Positions 46,201-58,929 of a DNA stretch of 64,000 nt are shown here, one piece after another; the stretch's first letter is position 1, and every line of letters starts with the position of its first letter. The DNA comes from Gymnogyps californianus (taxonomy: Eukaryota; Chordata; Aves; Accipitriformes; Cathartidae), in NCBI RefSeq assembly GCF_018139145.2, contig NC_059471.1:47251486-47315485 (forward strand), read 5' to 3'. The position numbers and the translations under genes were made by a program. A model generated the notes under the pieces. That model was given only the letters and a program-made list of their open reading frames with translations. It was not told the origin of the DNA and did no database searches.

Positions 46201-49200
46201 GTAAGAAGGAGAGCTAAGCAGAACTGATAAGGAACAGGATGTAACCAACTATCAGTAATTACTGCATCAAAGTAAATGTCCATTCTGCTCCTAAGGAAAT
46301 CAAGTGCTACAAATGGCAGGGAAAAAAAGAGGGAGATCAAGATGAGAAGTCAAAATCCCTAATGAAGTTTCAGTGTAAGGGCTAGCTTCAGCAAATAGAA
46401 AGTCTTTGAGACCTAGTTCTGGAAGTAGCCTGGTAGCTAGCTAGATTTGTAGGAGGCAGTTCTGTTACTTCCTCCATAAAACAAAAGTAGGGAGAGGGGA
46501 CAAAAGACACTATTTCATCTTCCTCCAGAATCTATGCCCTCTGGAGAGCCAGGTAACGTGCTTCCAGCATCCGCTGGTCAGTTGTGCACCATGGTAAGTT
46601 TGAAATCCCTTTGGCACATTCACAGTACACTAGGTGCCAGACTAAAAGAAGAATGCATCTGCTGCATTATGTAGCTAGTTGCTATCCTGGAGCAACCAGC
46701 AGAGATACTATTAAGCAGCAGTGATTAATCTCTTCACAGCAAGATTCCCCACAGTGAGAGCTAAGCTAGAGGCTGAAGAAATATGGAGATTTTTTTTTCC
46801 ACATTACTTTGCTGTACATCACTATAAGGTTTCTTTTCAAGTCTTTCAGCTCCCATTAAACATGGTTCTTGGGACTTTGAAAAGCTTGAATAAATCAAGT
46901 TTGTTTTGTGACTATTTTAACCTTCCATCAACCTTCCAGTTCTTATTTCTTCCTTTCTCTTAACCTCAGATAATTTTTGAGAGAGCAAATATTAGAAATA
47001 TACCATTTGCACCTTCTTTTTCAAATCCACCCTCTTCCCTGATTTAACATAAAGAAATCTTAATAAAATTAGTTTAGTGTCTTGGCCCTTGTGTGCAATG
47101 CTTATCTCATGCACCCTATCTTACGTGGAAACAGCAATGCAATAACGGCCTTCATGTACTGTACAATACTGACTCTTACAAGGAGATGATCTCATTCAAG
47201 GAGCTGTGCATTTCATCTCTGTATTAGTTTCAGTGAAGATACCTACTGTTTCCTGACTGGTTTCATTTTTTGTCTCTGATACTGACAACAGCAATTTTTC
47301 TTCATGTACCAAGGGAGTTCACTGGCTGTTCTGAAAAGACACTTTAAGACTCTACTCCATATTCTGTTCTCATTGAGTTATTGAAAATATGAATTAACAC
47401 CACTGAAATCAAAAGATGTTTACGAGTATAAAAGTGACATGAATCAGCTCAGGAACAAACTCTTGTCTGTTGACTCAAACCATGTGTTTGGTTCAGATGT
47501 AATACTTAGCCAGAAGTAATATTTAAACTGCATCAAGATTAAGGAACTGATTCTGACATCTTTATACACATGTTGAGAGTTTCTGTGTTGTTCACTGATT
47601 CCAGGGTGAATACATAACCAGAGAGAATCAGTGCCTTGAACACGCTATCTTTTAGATTCTGTTTTCTTGTAACTCTTGCTTTGCCCCATTGTCATAGCCC
47701 GAAGACATTATTGTAGAGCCCAGGTCAGAATTTGATTCACTGCCTCCAATAGTAAAATGAAACAAAACCAAAAACAGCTCCCAGAAAGTTCAATAGCTAA
47801 AGGCTACATCCTAGAGCGTGTGTGCACACTGTAGTCAACTAGAGCTGCTTTGGAGTACCTGAGACAAAAACTTGGTCTGTCAGTTAGTGCCATCAGTGGC
47901 ATAACACAAAAGTGAAATTATTTCATCTCTGAGCTTTTCATCACATACATGTGTCAGTTACAAACTTCATAATGTCGATCACTTCCCTGTTTATAAAACA
48001 TCTTATTGCTTACATTCTTATTGATATGTAGCACCTGGGTTAGCAGTTATGCAGTAAACAGACATGTACTATGAATTTGTGTGACTTGGTTACTCTCCTG
48101 GTGGAACCACAGATGAAGCAGTGTACTTTGTAATGTGGGTGTAAGGTCCTACAACAGTTAGCTCTTCATGCTTGCATGATGCATGCCTACACTTCCAGCT
48201 AGTGTGAACTTCATCACCAGGAAAGAGACAGTATAGCTCTGTGATCCAAGAACCATGGCACACTGCAGCAAATTGAGCCCCAGTCCTTCTGTCTGTGCAT
48301 CGCGCCAATCAGTAGGGTAGACACATGCTTTCTGTCCTCTTTCATATGGTGATGAGGGGCAGTCGAGGGGCTCCTCTGTGCTGCTGCTGAGTCTGGAAAT
48401 GACAAAAAGAAAGGCTGAACAACATCTTTGGAAGGAGTCAGACAAGTTTGAAGTAAAAGGGTTGATCTGACAAGTACAAATCTGATAGCTGAAACTATCA
48501 CACCATGTTGGCACTAAAAAAGCAGGGGAGAAATACGAGGAGAAAGATCAACTACTGCATCTCAGCAGTTTACCTGGGGCTCAGGAGATCTCCCTTCTCA
48601 TTTGACGTAGTTTGCTCAACCTTACTTAGCCAGCAGGAGGACAACATCAGATTTCAAATTACACAACATTTACAGGTATTTTAAAAAGTATTGAATGAAC
48701 AGAGTACCCCTTCCTCAACCTTAGACTGCAGGTGAACAATTTATATTCCTTACCTCAGCAGCTCTTTTCTCCAACTAGTCGCTTGAGCTATCTGCAGATG
48801 TCTTCAGCTCTGTGGCCCTCTGCTGTATTTTCATGACAGGCTCCATTAAGGACCAAATAACCCCTTTCTACCTGTTGATTTCACTTAAGATATTTCACCA
48901 AGTCTAGAATGAATCTTTAAAAACTACTTCATTGTAACAGACAAAAAAAGTAAACCTGCATACCAGTGCTCAGCGCATTACTGTAAGCATTTAGGACTAG
49001 GAGGCAGTTCCCAATATGAAGAGAGTTTTTAAAATGTATAAAATCTATATTTTTAAATACAATCAACATTTGAACTTTCTTCCAAAGTATATTACAGACT
49101 TGAATAATGCTGAGAGGTGTTACTGTTTGACTGAGGGAGATATGTACAGCTCGAAAAATATTGGAATATCGTCATTTCTCCCAGAGTTGGAAATACTAAA

Positions 49201-52200
49201 TTTACATTTCATTGTAATCCATTCATTGGTTTATAAACCTCCGGTTCTCCAGGGAGCATCACAGATTCAGATGATCTCCCTGAGTGCTGGATCTTGCATT
49301 TGAATCTCTGATTTAGCTGAAAGATGCATTAAGAAACCTCATGTAGCCAGACAGTTCCCTATTGACTACACATCTGAGGAGGCTCAGGAGCACAAGTTAT
49401 TCCAGCAAGGATATGGAATAAATTACGTTCAGTAGTTTGCCTCTAGATCAGCCTTTCTCCACACAGTGGAATAATATATTCATCTGGACAAGCAGGCCCC
49501 ATTTCAGAGAGTGTTTTATGCAGAGTATATATCTTGCAAGAGAGCAGAACATATCAAATATTTGGCATAGAGACTTACTTTCACAATCCCTCAAGAAAAC
49601 AGTACTTATTTCAATTTGTGGAGGCTTGCACTGTCAACCGGAAAATTCAGTTCTTATGTATCTGTGTGACATTCGTACTTGGATTAACCATCACTTTGAA
49701 TAAACTTTTCAAAGGACTTTGACTTTAAGGATAAACCCCATGTTATCCCAGATGGGAATGGTATTCAAATCTCAGGAGTTAATCCGTGATGGGTAAGCCA
49801 CAAAGACTTTGACAGGTTGGTTTAGGTAGACATAAACTGACAGCTATGGGTAAATGTCAGAATTCTAAAATATATTCTTCACTTATCACTTATGCTCCTC
49901 CTTCACAGCAAGATTTTATTCCTTTTATCTCAGTGTTTTGCTGCCTGAATGATAGGTCTGGGTTTCCCCAGTTCAGTAATGGGCCCATAGTAGGGGCAGC
50001 AAGTGTCCCAGCTATCCCTTGCTGGCTATTCAGAGTGTTCCTGAAATCATCTTATGTTTAAGAATTAAAAAGGTCCAGCACTACAGAGCATATATTGGAT
50101 ATTTTCAGGATATATCCTGCAAAGTTAAAAATCCTGGACAACTTCCAGTCAGTCTGAAAAAGACAGATACTTGATGGCCCAACAGAGAGATTACAGAGCT
50201 ATAACAAGCAACTTCTGGTTTCAAAGGATTTTGGCTATTTGTCTTCCCCTAAAGAGAACTCAACTAAGGAGAAGATACTGCTGGAGAAGAAAAGATATGT
50301 AATTTGTCTTTCAAGAATAGAAGGAAGTGAAATAAGGAGGCCTCCAGGACCTTTCACAAACTGCAACCTTCAGTCTGGAGATTCACAGTTCTTATTTTGA
50401 CAAAAGTCACTCTCCCCTTGCTAGTACCAATAGACCTTAACAGAAAGAGACATTCTGATTTCTATAGACAAATGAAACAATCATGCGTCCAAGCAGCCTG
50501 TGACATGATGAGAAAATTAGTTCAGTTAAAGCTCATCTTTCTGCTGAAAACTTGCTCAGCCTCCAAAGTTTCACCCTTCAGCAATGCTGAATTGCTTGCC
50601 TGTGTTTCCAGGTTGTCTCCACGCAATGTCAAAATACTGCAAACAATGCTGTTCATACAGCATTTCTGGCAGCACCCAATGCACAAAACACTTGAAATGT
50701 GATGCAAAATCTTTTTTTGCTTGGCATGAGAATAGCTGCCCTCTCTCAGGCCTTCTCTAACCATATGCTCACATCACTCCTGCTGACATCGGTGAGAATT
50801 ACGATGAACCCAGAGGAAAAGCCTATTAAAAACAAGTGGTGTTGTATAGGTTATAATATATGCTTCAGTCAGAAAGAGAGGAACTTAGCTTTTTACTCCA
50901 TGTAAGTCACAGGAAACTGGATAGAAGGGGAGTAAGAGAAACCTCTTACCTGGCTGAAATCTTCTTCTTGGAATGAATGAACTTTTACCATAGGTGATCC
51001 AGAAGTGTTTCTGCAAAGTGTTGAATTTAGCCCCAAATTCATCAGGCTTTAGAAACCTCCTGAAAAACCTAAATTAGGTAAAACATATCTTCTGTACCCT
51101 CTGTAGTCCGTGGGGAGAGGGGTAACTCCAGAAAGCGAACTCAGACTATTTAGAGTCTCAAAGAAATGCAGAAGTCTTCTCTGTTACAATAATTTAAACA
51201 AAGATGTTCACAACATGCAGAGCATTTGCTTCATATTGTCTGGAGATGATATTTCATTCTTACATTTGTTGTGTTCTTGGGAACATTACCTTAAAAAGTA
51301 GGGAAGCTAGATTTTTTTGTAAGATAAAAACTTAGATTTACTCTGCAAATAGAAATTGCTCTGATAGATTTAAATTAGTTAATCAATGTATTTAAGCGGT
51401 CCCTATATATGGGTACTGTGTTAACAAATTAGCTGTTAGGGGATTTAATCAATTTTCTTAGGCACCTGTAGAAGATTCTATGAATTAAACTTAGGTGTGT
51501 AGAATCCCTTTGATTTATCAGAATCTGCATGTGTTACTCTTACCTACTTATATCTATGAATACACTTCAAACCTTCTACTTAATACTTTATACTCTATAC
51601 TTTATACATACATCAGCTGGGTTAGATAAAATACTTTCTCTCTAGTATTTAGAGCTGAAGATAGCAGGTGAAATATGGATTTTCTTTTTGGTTCTATCAT
51701 TGGGAACAATTTGTTTAAGTATTCTACAATTTTATTCCTCCATCTGTTAAAAAGCATCCTAGAACAAAGTAAAGCACAATATAAAAACAACTTGACATTG
51801 GGTTTTACTGCAAAGAAAGCAGTATGAAATATAGAAAAAGTGCAGCTTTTTTTCATCAATACAGTTCTTTTCTACCCAACCTGAGCAATTTCTTTTTCCA
51901 TGTTTTGTGGAACATATAAATCTATAATATATATCTATATTGTTAACAAAAAATCAGATGACTTTGAAGCACTAGTAAAGAAATTTGATTAGACAGTTAG
52001 TAAAATGAGTTTGTGACTATTGACCGAGAAGCCATGTTTCAACTCCCTGTGTGGATGCGATTTCATTGAATTGTTGTAGACTTTTTTCTGAAAATTCTTC
52101 CTTATAATAGTTAGCCCTAGGATCAATCAGGATCAGTTGAAACCTTTAGGTAACCAATTAATAATAGTGGGAAGTTGTTCTTTTCTATATGGACTAGAAT

Positions 52201-52599
52201 GGGGGGTCTGGACAGGGCATTTACAGATTAAAAGAGAAGGAAACACTGCAATCATTAGATAACATAGGGCATAGGAATTCCTCCAACCATTTATTTTTGC
52301 AACTTGGAAAATATTGATATTTCTATTTGAAAATTCTTTCCCAATGGAAAATCTGCCATATCTCTTGATAAATTATAATGGACATTAACTTTCAGTATTA
52401 AAAATGTACATTGTACTTTGAATCTGAATTTGTCTGGCTTCAAGTTCTTTTAACCTTCTCTTTGATCAGCTGGAAAGACAGATCTCCCTGAGTTGTCCAC
52501 CACTTGTAAAGTGAATTTCTAGTCTGTCAGTGTACACAGAGCCTTTTTCTGTGGTTGGTTTTGCAGATATTTTCTGGTAGAGCAAAAGAGGATTCAGCT
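46201..52599. other. Gene-free interval
   Basis: No gene was recognised. Minus-strand frames up to 118 codons around 48090-48514 and plus-strand frames around 49016-50905 show no known domains and overlap frames on the other strand. Simple sequence is limited to TA-rich words near 51913-51940 and a small CTTTATACT duplication near 51583-51607. Confidence 0.55.
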
Positions 52600-53110
52600 C
52601 AGAGTTTTGGAAAGGCATGTTCATTACAGGCTATCCTTGCCTCTTTTCTGTCTCTGTCCAGATATCGTGCTGCTTTCCTCTGACTTCTCAGCCCTCATCG
52701 TGTTGCTCAGTGAGCCATAGTCATATCATCTGGCTATCACAGCTGTAATCCAACACTCCTTTTCAATCCCATTCTCTTTCCGTAGGTAATTCTAGCTCCC
52801 CAATCTTAATTACTCAGACAGTCTTTCCTTTGCACTCTACTATGTTTTTATCAAACCCACTTTGGACCAAATCTTCTCCTCTCCTGACCTTCTTGCTCCA
52901 GTCCCATTGTCTGGGCAAACTGACTGTTTTAGTTACACCTCTTTGTCAGGTCTATGCAATCTCCTCTCAGTTTCAGCACATTTTCACAATTTCCTGATTA
53001 CAGTTTTGTTATGTTGCTAGCACCAGCATCTGTCAGTTCACCCCTTAGTTAAGTAGGTTTCAATTACCCAAACTCTGCCCAGCTCCTCTCCCTGGTAGAG
53101 CTGGGCAGAC
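52600..53110 (+). other. Pyrimidine-rich block, possible unrecognised old repeat
   Basis: For about 500 bases the plus strand is rich in C and T, with repeated words such as CTCTTTTCTGTCTCTGTCC, CTTCTCCTCTCCTGACC and CCCAGCTCCTCTCCCTGG. The style resembles ancient amniote repeat sequence but no coding motif or family-specific end is visible. It ends in a small inverted word pair around 53089-53110 (TGCCCAGCTC and GAGCTGGGCA). Confidence 0.3.
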
Positions 53111-56100
53111 TTCATGTTCTAAAGCCGTGGCAATGTTGGAGCTTCTAAAGGAATGGGCCACAAATATTTCTTTTCTAACAAATAGACATGTATATTAGCG
53201 ATTGTTTGCTTACCCTAACCACTTCCATTTTCGGAAACAACTGAACAGTTTTATCTGAGGAGTACTCAAGAATTTTGGCCTGAAGATGACATCTAGAGTA
53301 TAAGATTTCAGGCCACTGTTAGAATTTGATTAATTTATGAGGAACTGAAAATAGTTCATTGTAACAGAGGGTTATCATTTATTTTACTGTAGTGACATCA
53401 ATTCTGCCCATAGTATATAAGCACAAAACACTGAAGCTGATTATGTGTCCTCCAGTAATCAGCGGAGAGAGACAGCATCTAGTAATTCATCCTCTTTACC
53501 CCAGACTGTGTCTAGGCTACTTGAAGGATCAGGTCACCCTCTAGCAAACTCTATATTCAATCCACTGACTGTAGATGTAGTCCACATCATAAGACTAAAT
53601 GTCTACATTAAGAAAGCTAATAAAGTGAGATGAATCATACTCTGAGAATATAAGATGATAGATTTATGTTTATTCTTTATTGAAAGAGACTTTTTATAAC
53701 ACTGAGCAATCTCTTTGTGTTGTGACAATTACTGATAGTTTTAAATCATATATTCCTAGGCAATTTCTGTATTCAAAGATATGTTATTCTGATGCTATAA
53801 TTTAACAAAGGTATTTCATTTGCAAATGTTCTTTATCAAGGTATACATTTTCTCCCACTAAGGGATTCGTATCTGCTAGATATTCAGCAACAAAACTGCT
53901 GGGACTGCGGAAGTGGCATTTAGCTGGAAGAAATGAAATGTTGAGTATGCAAATGGATCGTGGATACTCATTTGTTCTGAGCCTTGCAGGAAGCATGTCT
54001 ATATTCAATACAGCACATACTCGGGGATGACCCAGAATATAATATTTGTGCATTTGCTCATTTGTGCAAGTTAAGATGTCACCAAAGCATCAGAGAAGTT
54101 AAACTAGACAGAGGGATGGTAGCAGATTATGAAAATCACAAAACTAATGGAAAATGCTCTGTCTTTGCAGTTCAGGTTTTTTTTACGATAGAAACCTGTA
54201 GCTATGAAAAATGCATACATTTGTTTGCAATGGTTAACCATGTGAGATTAGTCTTGTAAAGCTGGCAGAGTCTTTAAAGTCATGGAAAGAACTAGAGTGG
54301 TAGAAGTGTAAGGGCAGTTGCCCTCCCTCTCTTTAAATGTTTGCAGATTTGCAGTCTGACTCCTTGAGAGCAAGTAACTAGGGAAGAAAAGGCACTGTTA
54401 AGTCCTACACCAGTATTAATTTAAAAATCGCTGTACAACGTTTCATGCTAGGTATTCATCTAACTCTCCTTTAATTTTAGGTGTTCATTATTATTGATAC
54501 CAATGTCACTGATATGAGCACAAACACAAAACACAGTGATTGTTCTGAAATATGTAGCATAAAATGTTTCTGTTTAAAGATAGACATCTTATAATTCAAA
54601 TGAAAAGCATGTTTTATTTGCTTTTGAAAATGCTTATAAATTGCTGTATGCAGAGTTCTGCTGTAATCACAACACAGACTGCTCTGTTTTTACATTGCAG
54701 CACAGATCAGCAGGCACAGTCAAGAATGCAGTCTTGTGAGACCAGAAAAAGGAATTTATTTCAATATTTTTGAGGTTACTGATACTTTTCTAGGCCCTGT
54801 TCTCTTGCCTGTCTCATTTGTGTTTTGATGGGTACAGACCAGTTCTAAAATCGAGAGAACTGTTGAGCTGATGCGAACCATTTTTGAGAAGGAAGCTGGA
54901 TGTCAGTAGGAAAATGAAAAGAGCAGTTGGTATGGGATTCTTATGGCTGCTGAAGGGCCTCTGGTCAGAGGTAACCACTGAAAATCACATGAATGCATCA
55001 CAGTTGGCCTCACTGGCTGGAATGAATGAAAATGATTAAAACCATTTCTGCCCAGACTCCTCTTGATAGCTATATCTAATTCACCATGGAATAAAGTTTC
55101 TAACTTGCTTTTGATAAAACAAAAATGTTCATTTCAAAGAGTTAAGCACTTTAGACTTTAGAAAGATTATGTAAACTAGCTATTTATTCCTCTAAATACC
55201 TAGATGTTTGAACAGGTGATTCTGTATCAGACAAGAAATCATTTGTCTGTTCTACTCATCTAAGTGCCAAAGTGTAATGCAATGCTGAGCAAATATCACA
55301 ATTCTCAAAATGCAGACTACAAAGCTACTGAAAATGTGTTATTGAAGATGCAGAGTAATCCTACTTTGCTGGAGATGTATCTCCACACAACAGTACAGCG
55401 GCAACCACTGGCATGACTGTGTAGGCTAAGGACAGGCATGCCACAAAGACAAAACCAATCTCTCATCTTAAGAGACAAGGTATTTTCGTCACGTCTTAGC
55501 TGAGAAACTTTGCTAGGCTGATTAGCATCCTGGATACCTATGCATAAAGAAGAATACTTTCATTCTCTAGTATGATCACACCAGCACTTATTGCCACATA
55601 GATACAAGTAATGAATAAAAAGGCCATTTTTCTCAGGAGCAATACGTTCACATTGTAGGTTTCAGAAACAAGTCTACAAAGTGGCATGTTCCAGTGCAAA
55701 CAGCTGTAAAATCTTTAAAAGTACATAGCAGTACATATTTTTTATATTTTAATCTATTATTCCTTTTGAAGCAGAAGTCAAGACAGAAGTAGATGGAAGG
55801 TCCTGATCATTCCACATTCCCACAAGTGAATTTCATTTGCTGAGGACAAACACTGAGGTCTGCAAGGAAAGATGCTATTTATCTTTTCTTGGGAATGAAC
55901 AGGGTAATGGATTCAGGGTTATTACTGAAGTTTCAGATTGGACAGGCATTTCCATCAGTTGTGTTTTGTAATAATATCTTACTAATAAATCCTAGTACTT
56001 GACTGTTTGAAAACTACTACTTCCTATAAATACGATATTGTAGAAAGTGTACTTTTGAAAGAGGTAAGATAAAGATTTTTCTCTCAATAGTTAACAGCAA

Positions 56101-56796
56101 TTGCTGTTAAATCACTTTGGAGTAACTATGTTTTCATCATTTCCTTATAAAAATGTTTTCTCTGCTACTGTAAGGAAATTGCAGTGAATTCTTGAATATT
56201 CATGGATGGATTACATAACTTAGTTTCTCTGCAGATGCAAGCAGACTGAAGCAAGAGTGTTGCTGCTTGGCATTGACAATAGTGCCACTAACCTTTCTTC
56301 TCTTTTCTCCATTCCACCACTATTTATTTTCTTACAGGTTCATCAACTTTGCTTAATCCAGGTTGTTCTAGCACAACAGTGCCCCAGATAACTGGGATGA
56401 CTATAGAATATATTCACATGGGGCTATGTTGCTGTAAACATGCCAGACAATGAGTCAAAAACTTAAACATGCTTCCTTGCATAAGAACCACCAAATATGA
56501 TGATCTGTATCAGAGCTGCATTGCTGCTGGCCCTTTCAGGAGAGGACTTTCTCTCTTTCCCAGTATTAGACCCAGCCTATTAAAAGCCATGCTGGAAAGA
56601 AGCCATGATAACTTTGTATGAGGGGAAGGTTCATTTGGATTAGTGTTGTCATATGAGAAAATGCAAGTCAGTGCATTGTGTGCTCCTGCAATTTAAGTTA
56701 ACAGTAATAATATATCTATTGTTAAATTGCACAAGCATTTAACAAAAACAATAAGGATTAACAATGAACTTGCAAGAAGTACTGGTCTGGTAAATA

Positions 56797-56832
56797 TTTG
56801 TTTGTTTGATTGTTTGTTTATTTGTGTATTTG
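56797..56832. repeat. (TTTG)n microsatellite
   Basis: TTTG units run through this stretch with single-base interruptions (GATTG, TTTATTTG, TGTATTTG), indicating an old array. Confidence 0.85.
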
Positions 56833-58350
56833 CAGTTGTACCCTTTTAAGTTCCAGAATTCTTTCAGTCCTAGTACTTTAGTCTTAAGTCTAATAGAATA
56901 ACAGTATATTGAAACAATCAGAAATACCCAAGAAGAGAAACTGCAAGAAGGTTGTGTGGGTCACAAACTTCCTATGCAGTATACCGAAGCTATCTTAATT
57001 ATTATTATTCACTATTTCTATTAGTAACAAGTAATGCCTGTATCATAGCATGGTCCCAAAGACAGTGTCTGTGTAAACAGTTAACATTTCATACTCTGTT
57101 ATCTATGGCTACCTCTCACTTTTCTCAGTTCCACGTGGCAGAGTCCTTCATGTTGTTTAACCTCTAAACCAGCAGAGCATATATGCATAGGTTTAATCTT
57201 AAACATACCTTGAGACTCGTTTAGATCCTCTGGTCAATTAAGAACTGCATACAACTCATTTGTTAAGTCAAGCATGTGCTGAAGTGCTTTGCCAAACTGG
57301 GGTCTAGGTACCTAGAGTTAAAAAAGACATATTCAGAAAGCTCTTCAAGGCAAGAGGAGGGAAATAACGTGACAAATTGTTTCACATGCAATACAACTGT
57401 TAAATTTGGCTTCCTGCAGATTTTCCTGTACCTCTACCCTCCTAAAACTAATCCTTACTTGCTTCCCACATTCCTCTGTGGCCCGCTTCACTTTTTCAAA
57501 CTTTCCAGTTCTGTTTCCCTGCTTGCAGCCTGTACTCTCACCACAGTCCTCTCACACACATGCCATCTCCAGCTCTTCCCTGCACTCTTATCCAGGAGGA
57601 AGTCACCACAGTGCTGTAGCTGGTTGGGATGATGACTGTGCAGACTGGCCAAACTGCAGCCTAGCTGAGCAGATCAACCCTGAGTTCAGACAGACACTAT
57701 TCCTTCAGAGGGCTTTGATTTGATTCTCTTTCCTGCACAGATCCCGTTCCTTCTTATAGTTACCTATGAACATGTCACTACTGCTTCTTAACTGTCTATC
57801 ACTAAATCAATACATAGCATAGCAGCAGTAGAGAGAAGATAAAAAACTTACCAGGACTGCGAGGCTACTAGGATGTAAGACTGTTAGGATGCCATATTTA
57901 CTGAAATGCATCAGAGTAAAAGATTACTTACGGAAATTATTTATTTCTCAGTTACTTCAGTGAAAATTAAATTTTTATTGCTCGTTTGGACATGACAATA
58001 GTGAGCTTGAATAAAACATGACTGTGATACAGTGGATAAAGATAAATACTGAAAACCGTTTAGAAAAGTTGCCTAGGAGACTTAGTGAGATGAACTCACT
58101 CTGATTCTCTATAGGACTCCTGACACCACTCAGTTTTAGTGCACTGAAATTAATCACTGAAATTAACCACTGACACCTGCCTACTACATCCATAGGTGCA
58201 TCAATCTTGATTGTTTCCTCCTCACTTGGTGTTATCTGAAGACTGACTCATAGACTATTGTATCACCATTTGCATTGACCGTGAGTTAGTTCTCATTACA
58301 AAAAACAGGTGCAAAGCATACCCCAAATGTTCTGAAGTGTACTTCTAAGT

Positions 58351-58377
58351 ATAAATAAATAATATATATATAAATAA
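58351..58377. repeat. (TAAA)n/(TA)n simple repeat
   Basis: ATAAATAAATAA is followed by a TATATATATA run and TAAATAA. It is AT-only low-complexity sequence. Confidence 0.8.
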
Positions 58378-58929
58378 CCTGTATAAGGAGATAACATATC
58401 TTCAGGATTTACCTGGAAGATAGGTTAACACTGTGATGGATGTAAGACAAAAGGATTAATATGAAAAAAAAATCTGTGTAAATAGATGTTAAGGCTGAAT
58501 CTATTATGCATGTCCAGAAAGCAATGAAGAAGTCCAAACTGCTATCCTGATAGGTCTTACATGTTACATTTTATAACCATCTGTAAAAGAGATTTTAATA
58601 ATTCCAAGGAAAGGAAATAAAAATGCTCATATTTACTGTGAAGTTTGCGATACAGACTAGCTGAAGTGATAAAGCAGTGCGGTTTATGTTGTACTCTGGG
58701 GCTAATACTATCATGTGTGCAGCAACTGAATTGACAAGGGAATTGTTTGTGCTGGTACTGAGGTAGCACGTGTCCTGCAATAGGTACATTTGTGTCACCT
58801 GAAAAGGAAGAAGGCAAGCGAGCTTTCTTCATCTGTCTTTCCCCCCAGGATCTGGCAAATTAATTTTGAAGCTTAAGGAATCAAAACCCACCTTTCAGTA
58901 TCATCATCAGCCAACACTGAGCAAGATGG

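Larger units (their letters stand above)
53111..58929. other. Gene-free interval
   Basis: No gene was recognised. 56287-56337 has the layout of a strong 3' splice site, but no matching downstream donor was found. 56797-56832 is a (TTTG)n array and 58351-58377 a TAAA/TA simple repeat. 57400-57600 is pyrimidine-rich on the plus strand and gives frames of 118 and 105 codons without known domains. Confidence 0.55.

Noticed and set aside
46035..46340. 101-codon minus-strand frame
   Set aside because: It is the antisense shadow of the plus-strand CR1-type fragment.
48090..48514. Three overlapping minus-strand frames up to 118 codons
   Set aside because: Cysteine- and serine-rich translations without recognisable motifs; the overlap of frames argues against coding.
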